Part shown: positions 52,990 through 61,664 of the stretch, piece after piece
Numbering within the stretch: the first letter of the stretch is position 1
Layout of the letters: the number at the start of each line of letters is the position of its first letter
Assembly: GCA_016709995.1 (NCBI GenBank)
Contig: JADJLQ010000001.1
Location: 1,770,001-1,834,000, forward strand
Reading direction: 5' to 3'
DNA from: Saprospiraceae bacterium
GTDB taxonomy: Bacteria; Bacteroidota; Bacteroidia; Chitinophagales; Saprospiraceae
Length of the DNA stretch: 64,000 nt
The notes under the pieces: generated by a model
The model's database searches: none
The model's input: the letters and a program-made list of their open reading frames with translations, nothing else
What the model was told of the DNA's origin: nothing
Position numbers and translations under genes: made by a program

Positions 52990-53715
52990 CTAACATTGGT
53001 CTCTTAAAGCTCCAAGCTCCTCTTTGGAATTGACCGTAGTGGTTGTTCCGTCGGCTTTCTTGACGGTGACTGGAAAAACCAATTGAAATTGATCCTTAAC
53101 ACCATGTTTCATGCCGTGTCCACCGCCCATATGATGTTCGTTCACCGTCTGTGTTTGTAATTCTGAAAATGAATTAATCGTTATCACAGTGCCGTCCGCT
53201 TTGGCAACTTTGATAGGAAATACAAGCGTAAAGCATAAAGTATCATGTCGTGGGAATCCCTTATGATCCATAGAATCTCTATGACATAAAGAATCGAGAT
53301 GGTTTTTATGGCAAGCCATTCTTAAAGCCAACAGTTCAGATTCAGATTGCACATCAATAATAGACCCATCCTCTGCTATGACCTGAATAGGAAATACAAA
53401 GGTTGGATGATGTCCTCTGCCTAACCCTTCATGAGCAGCATGGTAAGCCTTAAATGCATTTCTCAACGAGTCCTGGGAAGTCGCCGTGATCACCGTACCA
53501 TCTTCCAGTTTGACACTCACAGGAAAAACCAAATCATAACAACCGTGTACACCCAGATTACCTCTTTGTTCCAAATTAAATAGTGATTGATCAGCCAGTG
53601 CATCCAGTGTAGTAGTAGATGTAGATAAAGCGTCTTTGTTGCACGCAACAAATCCATACATCATAGCAAATGACATTGCTCCGAAAATAAAATTTTTAAT
53701 TAAATGCTTATTCAT
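52990..53715 (-). CDS. Lipoprotein with four tandem VFPV-type repeats, unknown function
   Basis: A 241-residue protein with a lipoprotein signal (Cys25 in GFVAC). The mature part has four imperfect repeats of ~33 residues, at ~59-93, 105-137, 161-194 and 210-241. Each has the form LVFPVxVxxxDGTxxTxxSxxEL (for example YDLVFPVSVKLEDGTVITA and QLVFPVTVKKADGTTTTVNS). Repeats are separated by His-rich linkers (HEGLGRGHH, EHHMGGGHGMKHG), so metal binding is possible. The last repeat ends at the C-terminal Cys. It is the third minus-strand gene after an ECF sigma factor and a membrane-barrel protein, 119 bases downstream of the latter, and is followed by a strong terminator. I know similar repeats from Saprospiraceae hypotheticals but no function. 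Confidence 0.7.
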   Translation of the reverse strand: MNKHLIKNFIFGAMSFAMMYGFVACNKDALSTSTTTLDALADQSLFNLEQRGNLGVHGCYDLVFPVSVKLEDGTVITATSQDSLRNAFKAYHAAHEGLGRGHHPTFVFPIQVIAEDGSIIDVQSESELLALRMACHKNHLDSLCHRDSMDHKGFPRHDTLCFTLVFPIKVAKADGTVITINSFSELQTQTVNEHHMGGGHGMKHGVKDQFQLVFPVTVKKADGTTTTVNSKEELGALRDQC

Positions 53716-53834
53716 GGTTAATAAATATTTTTTAGAAGTGTATCCAATAAACGGTGGCTACAAGATTATAGTATGAAGGTGCACTCTAATAAAAATGGTT
53801 GCACCATTAAATAAATTAATCTATGTTAAATAAA

Positions 53835-55610
53835 TTATAATGCCCCTAATGCATAATTTAATCCCAATTGAAAACCATATGACCGGGTACTATATTGAGC
53901 ATCTCTGTCCCTATTCCTATTTGAAAAAGGAATATAGATATTAGGGGTTAACTGGACACTTATATTGGATGCAAGATTGTATTGTATTCCTGCATTAATT
54001 AATCCATTAAATACCAGCAAATTTGATTTTTCGAATTTCGGATGCTCTATTTCTTTTTTCAATTTTAATTTAGAGCTATTGACTTCTATTTTTGTTTCAA
54101 CTTCTTGTTTGATTAATAGATTGGTATGTACACCTGCGCCAACTAAGAGCCCCCATTTACCAAAAGATTTTCTGAAGTTTATTCCTAATGGCAAGGATAA
54201 GTATTGAAATTCAGATTGATTGTTGATCTCAAAATTGATTTTTTCAGTGTCATTGATGGTAGCTCTGGGATCTAATTGTTCTGAAGCAATCTCGATATTG
54301 GCAATTCCTCCGGGAGAATGAATTCTATAACCAAAATCATGCTCAAAAGAAGGTCTTCCCGGATGTTGTAATCTTTCTCCAAAAAGTAAATTTTGACTAA
54401 TATTATTCATTACCTGATATTGCTTCAATACCAGGCCTGACTCCACTGTAAGATTTTTAGTAACATACTTTGAAATTCCTATTCCACTTTGCCATGACCG
54501 TCCAGCCTGGTAAGAATTTTCCGGTTGTGGACCTGAGTGATTGGGCAAGGTTGTTTGACGCAAAGTCCCCTTTTCGCTGATCGGACCACCTGCCAAACCT
54601 AAAGTAAGCGCTTTGGGCACACCTGCGTGTTGTGGAACATACAAAGAAGCAGTAGATGCTGCAGCTACGTAGGCTGAAGTAGATTGAGAAACAATATCAT
54701 GGGAGAAAGGAAATTGCAAGGTGTGAACAATTATTGCTTCTCGTCGGGTAGATTTCGCTTCCAAACTAATGTAAGCCGATTGTTCAGAAGGATTTGTATT
54801 GGCCTCAACCGAAGCATTTAAGAGTTGACTTTCAGTTGATTGTGATCCAGCAGCATTTTTGACATTTGAAAGGTCTGTAAGAGTACTATTTATTCCTTTA
54901 GATGAAGGTTTTGATTTATCCTTGGATTTATTTCCTTTAGACGCTAATAATTTCTCAAGATTTTCATCGGTTTGAGACAGTATAGAAGAATTGGTTAAAG
55001 GATTTTGCGACTTAGGTTCATTCAGTTCAAGTTTTTCGCCAACTTTTCCATTTGGAGTGATACGAGTCAATTTTTCATTTTGACTATTTTGGGCTTCACT
55101 TGCATTGGCTCCCAATGACCTGGGGTCAAGATGCAAGTCCTTGGTAGCATCATGCTTGGGTTCATCAACCAAAATTTCTGCACTATTTTGATCTTCAGCA
55201 GTTCCGTATGAGGTCTGAGCAGAAGTCGACAATTGATTTTGGACCACTATACCATCAACACTTCCAAGATTTTTCTTTCTATTTTGGCTATCCCCGATTT
55301 GCAAAAGCGAATCTGAGATCATCGAGGTATTAGCTTGCTGTTCTAATCGTGCTGTTTGCTCCATGACTTGTTGAAGCTGTTTGTTAAGGTGTATATTATT
55401 CCAGGTGAGAAAGGATATGGTAACCAATACCACTGCAGCTGCAATCGCCATGGCCCAAGGTTTTAAGGCAATCCCTGGTGAAGAAACCGGTACTGTTCCC
55501 AAGCTTTGGTTTATCTTATTCCATAAGTGATCCCCCGGATCCGCTTGGTGATCTTTAAAAGACTCTTTAATGAACTCTTCAAATCGATCGTTTGGTAGAT
55601 TTTCTTCCAT
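53835..55610 (-). CDS. Inner-membrane helix fused to outer-membrane-type barrel, probable anti-sigma or sigma-linked protein
   Basis: A 591-residue protein. Residues 1-50 are charged and cytoplasmic in character (NDRFEEFIKESFKDHQADPG), residues 52-70 form one transmembrane helix, and 75-95 a short coiled coil. A long Ser/Asn/Lys-rich linker (~100-330) leads to a C-terminal ~250-residue domain with strand patterns of a PorT-like outer-membrane barrel (IGISKYVTKNLTVESGLVL, FQLGLNYALG at the end). It starts three bases after the ECF sigma factor stop. By position and topology it may hold the sigma factor at the membrane, with the barrel or linker sensing envelope state. No zinc-finger or FecR motif is visible, so the anti-sigma call is inferred from neighbourhood. 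Confidence 0.7.
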   Translation of the reverse strand: MEENLPNDRFEEFIKESFKDHQADPGDHLWNKINQSLGTVPVSSPGIALKPWAMAIAAAVVLVTISFLTWNNIHLNKQLQQVMEQTARLEQQANTSMISDSLLQIGDSQNRKKNLGSVDGIVVQNQLSTSAQTSYGTAEDQNSAEILVDEPKHDATKDLHLDPRSLGANASEAQNSQNEKLTRITPNGKVGEKLELNEPKSQNPLTNSSILSQTDENLEKLLASKGNKSKDKSKPSSKGINSTLTDLSNVKNAAGSQSTESQLLNASVEANTNPSEQSAYISLEAKSTRREAIIVHTLQFPFSHDIVSQSTSAYVAAASTASLYVPQHAGVPKALTLGLAGGPISEKGTLRQTTLPNHSGPQPENSYQAGRSWQSGIGISKYVTKNLTVESGLVLKQYQVMNNISQNLLFGERLQHPGRPSFEHDFGYRIHSPGGIANIEIASEQLDPRATINDTEKINFEINNQSEFQYLSLPLGINFRKSFGKWGLLVGAGVHTNLLIKQEVETKIEVNSSKLKLKKEIEHPKFEKSNLLVFNGLINAGIQYNLASNISVQLTPNIYIPFSNRNRDRDAQYSTRSYGFQLGLNYALGAL

Positions 55611-55613
55611 ACG

Positions 55614-56090
55614 CTACGCGTTTACTTTTAGGGTTTTCAATAAAGATTTCCTCAAATGTTCTTTTGCTCTGTTAAGTTGCGATTTAGAGGTACCTACACT
55701 AATGCCTAATTGCGAAGCTATCTGCTCATGAGTGTACCCTTCCATAATATACAGGTTGATGACGGTCCTGAATCCTACCGGCATATATTGTAAAGTATCT
55801 AACATAGATTGTATCATGATCTCTTTATCGAATTGGTCTTGTTGATTCCATTCATCTTCGATTTGCCAGTCTTTCTCATCTTGATGAATAAATATATTTT
55901 TTGATTGTTTCCTTAAATGTTGTAATGCTGTATTCAAAATCACTTTTCTGATCCATCCTTCTATTGGGCCACTTCCCTGGTATTGATGGATATCTTTAAA
56001 CACAGCTATAAATCCATCGTGCAACATATCTTCTGCATCTTCCCTGCACCTCGCATATCTCAGGCACATGCCAAACATTTGACCCTTCAA
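55614..56090 (-). CDS. ECF-type RNA polymerase sigma factor (5' end uncertain)
   Basis: At least 158 residues from the TTG at 56090: region 2 (MFGMCLRYARCREDAEDMLH, FIAVFKDIHQYQG, GWIRKVILNTALQHLRKQ) and region 4 (MPVGFRTVINLYIMEGYTHE, LGISVGTSKSQLNRAKEHL). The same frame stays open upstream to 56183 and encodes ILSQDIIEGCRLGRRKDQQL, the usual start of region 2.1 in Bacteroidota ECF factors. There is no ATG, GTG or TTG before 56090 in that frame; an ATT at 56162 or 56165 could be the true start, or a base is missing. The next gene begins three bases after its stop. It would direct transcription of its own operon or an envelope regulon. Confidence 0.82.
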   Translation of the reverse strand: MKGQMFGMCLRYARCREDAEDMLHDGFIAVFKDIHQYQGSGPIEGWIRKVILNTALQHLRKQSKNIFIHQDEKDWQIEDEWNQQDQFDKEIMIQSMLDTLQYMPVGFRTVINLYIMEGYTHEQIASQLGISVGTSKSQLNRAKEHLRKSLLKTLKVNA

Positions 56091-56243
56091 CGACTCGTAT
56101 ATGAGCTGCTGATCCTTGCGGCGACCAAGCCTGCATCCTTCTATGATATCCTGGGATAGAATAATATCGTTCTTATAATATACTTAAAGGTACAAGGTCG
56201 GCCTTTTGGTTGCATCAGCCGTTAAATTTTAATTAAAAATGAA

Positions 56244-56960
56244 TCAGACGAGATCCAGCAGGGACTCAACACCAACCGGCCTGGCGACATTAAAACCTTC
56301 AGCGTAGCTGACTTGCAAATAACGCCCGAAGACCCGGGCCCTGGCCAATTGATACTCCATAAAGTCAGCAGAAGAGATCGGCGAGGAGGGTTCCTTGGAA
56401 TTGGGATCAAAAAACTGGGATTTGAAAGTTTTGATCAGCTCCATTTTTTTATCCATATAATCAGTGATATCTACCACGATATCGGGCTTATTGGGATTGT
56501 CCTGGATATAATGATAGATTGCAGCAGGTCTCCAGGCTGATTGTGCCTTGCCTTTGTCTTGGGTAGTGACCTTTTTCAAGCCAGACAGAAAGGCAGCACG
56601 GGCTGTGATAGCAGCGGCTCTTCCATGGTCCGGATGCCTGTCTTCCAATGCATTGGCCAGTATGATGGCAGGCTGACATTTCCTGATATGATGTATGATT
56701 TGGAGTAAAATTTTTTCGTTACTTTCAAACATACCATCACCGATATTTAGAAATGATCTGGACACGGCGCCCAATTTGCTGGCAGCCAACAAAGCCTCTT
56801 TTTTTCTAAGCGCTGCATTGCCTCGGGTGCCGAGTTCACCATGTGTCAGATCTAATAAAGCCACCGTCCGCCCGGCGGCGATCTCTTTGAGTAAATAGCC
56901 ACTGCAGGACAATTCTATATCATCAGGATGTACTCCAATAGCCAGAATGTCTACTTTCAT
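56244..56960 (-). CDS. bshB1: Bacillithiol biosynthesis deacetylase BshB1
   Basis: A 238-residue PIG-L deacetylase. Zinc ligands are His11 and Asp14 in VHPDD and a later His in RHPDH; GELGTRG and YHYIQDNPNKPDIVVD are BshB1-type motifs. It removes the acetyl group from N-acetylglucosaminyl malate, the second step in making bacillithiol, the main low-molecular-weight thiol in many Bacteroidota. Cytoplasmic. It lies four bases after fabH on the same strand. bshA and bshC are not in the window. Confidence 0.93.
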   Translation of the reverse strand: MKVDILAIGVHPDDIELSCSGYLLKEIAAGRTVALLDLTHGELGTRGNAALRKKEALLAASKLGAVSRSFLNIGDGMFESNEKILLQIIHHIRKCQPAIILANALEDRHPDHGRAAAITARAAFLSGLKKVTTQDKGKAQSAWRPAAIYHYIQDNPNKPDIVVDITDYMDKKMELIKTFKSQFFDPNSKEPSSPISSADFMEYQLARARVFGRYLQVSYAEGFNVARPVGVESLLDLV

Positions 56961-56964
56961 TCGT

Positions 56965-58014
56965 TTACCATTTTAAGAGGGCAGATCCCCAGGTAAAGCC
57001 ACTACCAAAGGCAGCCAGACATACCAGATCAGATTTATTGATTTTGCCTTCCTGTGCAGCTTCACAAAGTGCGATGGGAATTGAAGCGGCAGTCGTATTG
57101 CCATAGCGCATAATATTGTTATATACCTGATTATGTCTCAAGCCAAGTTTCTTCTGAACAAACTGGCTGATCCTTAGATTGGCCTGATGAGGTATCAGCA
57201 TCTTGAGGTCAGACACCTGGTACCCATTAGCATCCAGGGCTTCCATGATGACTTCAGGAAATTTCACAATGGCAGTTTTGAACACTGCCTGACCATCCAT
57301 ATGGGGAAAAATATCTTCGTCTTCGATCATCTTTTGAGTGAGGAATGCCCCACCGAATTCCTGGTCAGGATAGCCAAATCTTTCTGTGCCAAGGTGTACG
57401 CCACCGTGACACCCAGGATTGATATAAGCCAATGTCTCTGCCTGATCACCATTGCTATGTAAATGAGTGGATAATATATAACTGTCCTGATCTGTGGCAG
57501 GCTGCAATACTACCGCCCCGGCACCATCACCAAAAATGACAGTGACATTCCTGCCCCTGGTTGAAAAATCAAGCCCTGCAGAATGAAACTCAGCTCCGAC
57601 CAATAAAATGTTTTTGTACATGCCAGACCGGATAAACTGATCTGCTACCGATAGTCCGTATATAAATCCACTGCATTGGTTGCGCACATCCAGGCAGCCA
57701 ATATCTCTTAGTTTTAACTGTCGCTGCAATAACACACCGCATCCCGGAAAAAAATAATCCGGACTCAGCGTTGCGAAAATCACAAAATCAATATCATTTG
57801 GAGTCACTCCTGCCTGTTCCATAGCGATCCGGGCAGCTGCAGCCCCCATGGTAGAGGTCGACTCTTCGTGCTTTTTGGCATATCTTCTTTCAACTATGCC
57901 GGTTCTTTCCTGGATCCATTCATCCGAAGTATCCATGACCCGGGACAGGTCATTATTGGTGACTACTTTTTCAGGGAGATAGGTGCCTATACCTGCGATT
58001 TTAGTTCTCGCCAT
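56965..58014 (-). CDS. fabH: 3-oxoacyl-ACP synthase III
   Basis: A 349-residue thiolase-fold condensing enzyme. The catalytic Cys is in VRNQCSGF, His in LIPHQANLRI and Asn in RYGNTTAAS, forming the Cys-His-Asn triad of FabH. It condenses acetyl-CoA or a branched acyl-CoA with malonyl-ACP to start fatty-acid synthesis. The acpP-fabF genes are not nearby. It overlaps nothing and is 4 bases upstream of bshB1, an operon pairing with no evident metabolic logic. Confidence 0.93.
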   Translation of the reverse strand: MARTKIAGIGTYLPEKVVTNNDLSRVMDTSDEWIQERTGIVERRYAKKHEESTSTMGAAAARIAMEQAGVTPNDIDFVIFATLSPDYFFPGCGVLLQRQLKLRDIGCLDVRNQCSGFIYGLSVADQFIRSGMYKNILLVGAEFHSAGLDFSTRGRNVTVIFGDGAGAVVLQPATDQDSYILSTHLHSNGDQAETLAYINPGCHGGVHLGTERFGYPDQEFGGAFLTQKMIEDEDIFPHMDGQAVFKTAIVKFPEVIMEALDANGYQVSDLKMLIPHQANLRISQFVQKKLGLRHNQVYNNIMRYGNTTAASIPIALCEAAQEGKINKSDLVCLAAFGSGFTWGSALLKW

Positions 58015-58094
58015 GTCTTCTGATTTTTAAATATTTCGGAAAAGTTAAGCAAAATATTCCAACCGCTTTTATCCGAGAAACATTGGGCTAAAAT

Positions 58095-59372
58095 TTAAGT
58101 CTTACGCTCCTTTTTCTTTGCGGCTGGAAATAAAATATTGTTAAGGATCAACCTATAGCCGGGACTATTAGGATGCAGGTTGAGATCGGTATCCGGGTCA
58201 TTGATAAAATGGCGATAATCCTCAGGGTCATGACCTCCGTAAAATGACCAGGTCCCCTGCCCCCTGGTTCCATGGATATATCTTACTTCATTAGCAGATT
58301 TATTTTCACCCAAAACCAGGACATCTGATTTGATATAGTCTTTTACAAAAGCTGTGGTCTGCCCCATAAAACCTTTGACTGTGCGGGTATGATTCTGAGT
58401 GAGCATGGTAGGCACAGGATCCCATTTAGCAGAAAAATCAAACAGAGTGAAATAATCATTCTGCGGATTTACTTTCCTCCCATTATTATCAATAGAACTA
58501 AATTCATTATCAAAAGGGTTTTTCATGACCTTAAAATCTTTGAAAGCCAAGGTCTTTGAAAAATCTAATCTTTCCTGGCAGTCGCCATCCATTGGATCAC
58601 CATCAAACACCTCCGCACATATATCTATACCATCTGCTGCTATGGCTATATCATATGTATCTGTAGCAGAACACATCGCAAATAAAAAGCCTCCACCAAG
58701 CAGAAAATCATTTATTCTTTTTACAACGGCCAGTTTTAGCTGAGAAACTTTTTTAAAGCCCATCCTCTTAGCCATGGCTTCGGACTCCATTACATTCTGT
58801 CGATACCATGGTGCTGTATGATTGCCTGAATAAAATCGACCATACTGTCCGGTAAAATCTTCATGATGCAAATGCAACCAATCATATTTGGCCAGTTTAT
58901 CATTCAAGACATCTTCATCATATACTTTATCATAAGGGATTTCTGCATAAGTCAATGCCAACATGACAGCATCATCCCAGGGCTGTACACGTTGTCCGGT
59001 ACGATCAAACTCCGGGGTATAGACTGCTACCTTAGGAGCTACCTCTAACTTGATGACATCCTCATTGACCTCAGGGTTGGCGATCGTAGCGAGTATTTGA
59101 TTAAATTGGGCATTGGCCAGGACCTGGTAGGAGACACCCCTGGTTTTACATTCCTTTTCATATTGAGGCTTGTATTCGAAAGCAAAACTCCCACCTTCGT
59201 AATTTAACAACCAGTATGCTTCATCCTTTTGTTGCAATACCCAATAGGTGATACCATATGCTTTGAGATGATTTTTTTGGGTAGGATCCATCTTGATCAG
59301 TATCATAGATGCCTGAAGTGCAAAAGAATTTAACAAGATGATAACAAAACTGATAATGAAGGATCTACGCAT
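58095..59372 (-). CDS. Secreted protein commonly named asparagine synthetase B; function uncertain
   Basis: A 425-residue protein with a signal peptide (MRRSFIISFVIILLNSFALQ). Databases often label this Bacteroidota family asparagine synthetase B, but I see no N-terminal Cys glutaminase site or PP-loop of AsnB, and export is incompatible with that role. The centre, ADGIDICAEVFDGD preceded by GGGFLFAMCSATDTYD, and the early VAVYTPEFDRTGQRVQPWDD recall a GATase1-like fold, with MCSA in place of a CxxG nucleophile elbow. HxH-type residues (LHLHHEDF) may bind a metal. Likely a periplasmic hydrolase-fold protein of unknown action. Diverges from the vWA-like membrane protein gene. Confidence 0.75.
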   Translation of the reverse strand: MRRSFIISFVIILLNSFALQASMILIKMDPTQKNHLKAYGITYWVLQQKDEAYWLLNYEGGSFAFEYKPQYEKECKTRGVSYQVLANAQFNQILATIANPEVNEDVIKLEVAPKVAVYTPEFDRTGQRVQPWDDAVMLALTYAEIPYDKVYDEDVLNDKLAKYDWLHLHHEDFTGQYGRFYSGNHTAPWYRQNVMESEAMAKRMGFKKVSQLKLAVVKRINDFLLGGGFLFAMCSATDTYDIAIAADGIDICAEVFDGDPMDGDCQERLDFSKTLAFKDFKVMKNPFDNEFSSIDNNGRKVNPQNDYFTLFDFSAKWDPVPTMLTQNHTRTVKGFMGQTTAFVKDYIKSDVLVLGENKSANEVRYIHGTRGQGTWSFYGGHDPEDYRHFINDPDTDLNLHPNSPGYRLILNNILFPAAKKKERKT

Positions 59373-59500
59373 CTTTGAATATTTAATTGATACTTTGAAA
59401 ATTAAGGCAATTTTGACTTATTGGTGCGACAAATATCATGGATATTTATTCATCTTTGCAAAATTATACTTTCACACGACATATTTCCGATTAGATTAAG

Positions 59501-61591
59501 ATGATGAATATATCCAATACATTCATTTGGATTCTGTGCTTAGGAATAGCCATTTTGTTTTGGCTGATACTTTATTTCAGGGATCAGACCTTTAAAGACA
59601 TCAAACCATATTGGAAATGGCTTATGATCAGCCTGAGGAGCCTGGCTACTGCAATATTATTGTATTTGATCCTTGCTCCCTTATTCAAATCTGTATTTAC
59701 TGAAGTCAAAAAACCATTAATCGTAATAGCCCAGGATAATTCACAGTCGATACTGCGCAATTGGCCGAAGGATAAGCAGGCGAGGTACCTGGCAGATAAA
59801 ACCGCTCTTGAAACAGAACTGTCAAAAACATTTGAAGTGTTGCCTCTGACATTTGGTGAAAAACCGGACGAGCAACAGGCCATTGATTTTTCAGAGCGGG
59901 CTACAGACATCAGTGCTGCTTTTGATTATATTCAAAATCAAACTGCTGGCCAGAACTTAGGTGCCATCATCCTGGCATCTGATGGCAATTATAATCAAGG
60001 CAGAAATCCACTTTACTCCAACCCTTCCCTATCAGTACCTATCTATGCAGTGACCCTGGGCGACAGTACCATTAAAAGAGATGTCTCTATTCAAAGGGTA
60101 TTGCACAATAGCATCGTATACCTTGGAGACCAGTTTGAAATTCAAGCTGACCTCAAAGCTTACCGATGTGAAGGTGAAAAATTAAACCTTCAATTATACA
60201 GAGTAGATAACAATCAGGAAGTATTATTAAAAAAAGAGACTATCGATGTGAAAGAGTCCGATTGGTATCATAGTCAAAAGTTTGTCATAGATGCATCCCG
60301 GGCAGGCACGATCAGATACATCGTAAAAGTTAGTCCATTGAGCAATGAATATTCTATAGAGAACAATAACAGGGACTTTTTCATCGATGTATTGGACGCA
60401 AGGCAAAAAGTACTGATCCTGGCTGCCGGTCCGCATCCGGATTTGGCCGCCCTCAAAAAAATCCTGGAGGGCAATAAAAACTATCAGATAGAAACCAAGT
60501 TATTACCCGGTGAAATTCAGAATATACAATCATATAGTATGGTTGTTTTTCATCAATTACCTTCCAAAACAGTAGACATCACTCCCATCCTCAACGAGCT
60601 AAATAAGACTCAAAAGCCGAGGTTATTTATAGTGGGTGGTCTGTCAGATATACCTCGATTTAACGCTGCACAAACTTTACTTAAAATAGCCGGAGACACA
60701 CGCAATATGAATGAAGTCACCGGAGAAGTCAGGGAGTCTTTCAGTCTTTTTACTGTTGATCCCGCATGGAAAGAGTTTTTAAGAAATTTCCCTCCCGTCT
60801 CCGCGCCATTTGGAGAGTATCAGGCTTCTCCTGGCGCCAATATACTTATGACTCAAAAGATCGGCAATATCATCACCAACTACCCTCTCTGCATGATCGG
60901 CGAAGATCAGGGCAGCCGCACAGCAATATTCGCAGCCGAAGGCATTTGGAAATGGAGATATTTTAATTTTGAAGAAAATAAAAATTTTGACATGGTCGAT
61001 GACCTGGTACGCAGGGTGGTTCAATACATAGGCATTAAAGAAGACAAAAGAAAGTTTAGGGTATATACGCAGCTCAAAGTATATCTTGAAAATCAACCTA
61101 TCGTATTTGATGCTCAACTATTTAATGAATCTTACGAACCGGTCAATACTGAAGATGTCTTCATCACCATCACCTCTGCTGATCGTAAAGATTATCAATT
61201 TACTTTTAGCAAAACGGAGAGGGCTTATACCCTTGACGCAGGGCTTTTCGCTCCCGGTAGCTATCAATATACAGCGAGCGTCAATACCAAAGTTGGTAAG
61301 CAAGAAGTCAAAGGACAGTTCGTCGTACAAAGAATCCAACTCGAGACCTATCAGAGTACGGCAGACCACAACTTGCTAAGGCTTATGGCCACACAACAAG
61401 GCGGAGTCACCGTAAGCCCTGATCAAGTGTCGACTTTGGCAGAAATCATCAACCAGAATAAAACGGTCAAACCGGTGCAGTATAGCAGCCAGAGGACCTA
61501 TCCAATTGTCAATTTTAAATGGCTTTTTGCTCTTTTAACAGGACTATTGTGCCTTGAATGGTTTTTGAGAAGATACCATGGGGCCTACTAA
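59501..61591 (+). CDS. Membrane protein with von Willebrand factor A-like domain
   Basis: A 696-residue protein with two or three N-terminal helices (residues ~8-70), then a large extracytoplasmic part and a last C-terminal helix (near residue 675). The segment VIAQDNSQSIL and LASDGNYNQGRNPLY give the DxSxS-like and TDG-like positions of a vWA/BatA-type domain, although the first is DNSQS, a conserved metal site. The middle and C-terminal regions are beta-rich (Ig-like). Such proteins are found across Bacteroidota next to BatA-type systems; here it stands alone. Function unknown. Confidence 0.75.
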   Translation: MMNISNTFIWILCLGIAILFWLILYFRDQTFKDIKPYWKWLMISLRSLATAILLYLILAPLFKSVFTEVKKPLIVIAQDNSQSILRNWPKDKQARYLADKTALETELSKTFEVLPLTFGEKPDEQQAIDFSERATDISAAFDYIQNQTAGQNLGAIILASDGNYNQGRNPLYSNPSLSVPIYAVTLGDSTIKRDVSIQRVLHNSIVYLGDQFEIQADLKAYRCEGEKLNLQLYRVDNNQEVLLKKETIDVKESDWYHSQKFVIDASRAGTIRYIVKVSPLSNEYSIENNNRDFFIDVLDARQKVLILAAGPHPDLAALKKILEGNKNYQIETKLLPGEIQNIQSYSMVVFHQLPSKTVDITPILNELNKTQKPRLFIVGGLSDIPRFNAAQTLLKIAGDTRNMNEVTGEVRESFSLFTVDPAWKEFLRNFPPVSAPFGEYQASPGANILMTQKIGNIITNYPLCMIGEDQGSRTAIFAAEGIWKWRYFNFEENKNFDMVDDLVRRVVQYIGIKEDKRKFRVYTQLKVYLENQPIVFDAQLFNESYEPVNTEDVFITITSADRKDYQFTFSKTERAYTLDAGLFAPGSYQYTASVNTKVGKQEVKGQFVVQRIQLETYQSTADHNLLRLMATQQGGVTVSPDQVSTLAEIINQNKTVKPVQYSSQRTYPIVNFKWLFALLTGLLCLEWFLRRYHGAY

Positions 61592-61627
61592 ATCCAGCGC
61601 CTTCACTTTATGACCTTGCCCTTTTAG

Positions 61628-61656
61628 TTGTATCTCCTATCTTATCCCTATTTTTG
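61628..61656 (+). promoter_or_regulatory. Possible promoter for pheS with very short leader
   Basis: TTG (61628-61630) and TATTTTTG (61649-61656) are 18 bases apart. The pheS ATG follows only eight bases after the -7 element, so the leader would be one or a few bases, or none. Confidence 0.35.
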
Positions 61657-61664
61657 CCATCGAA

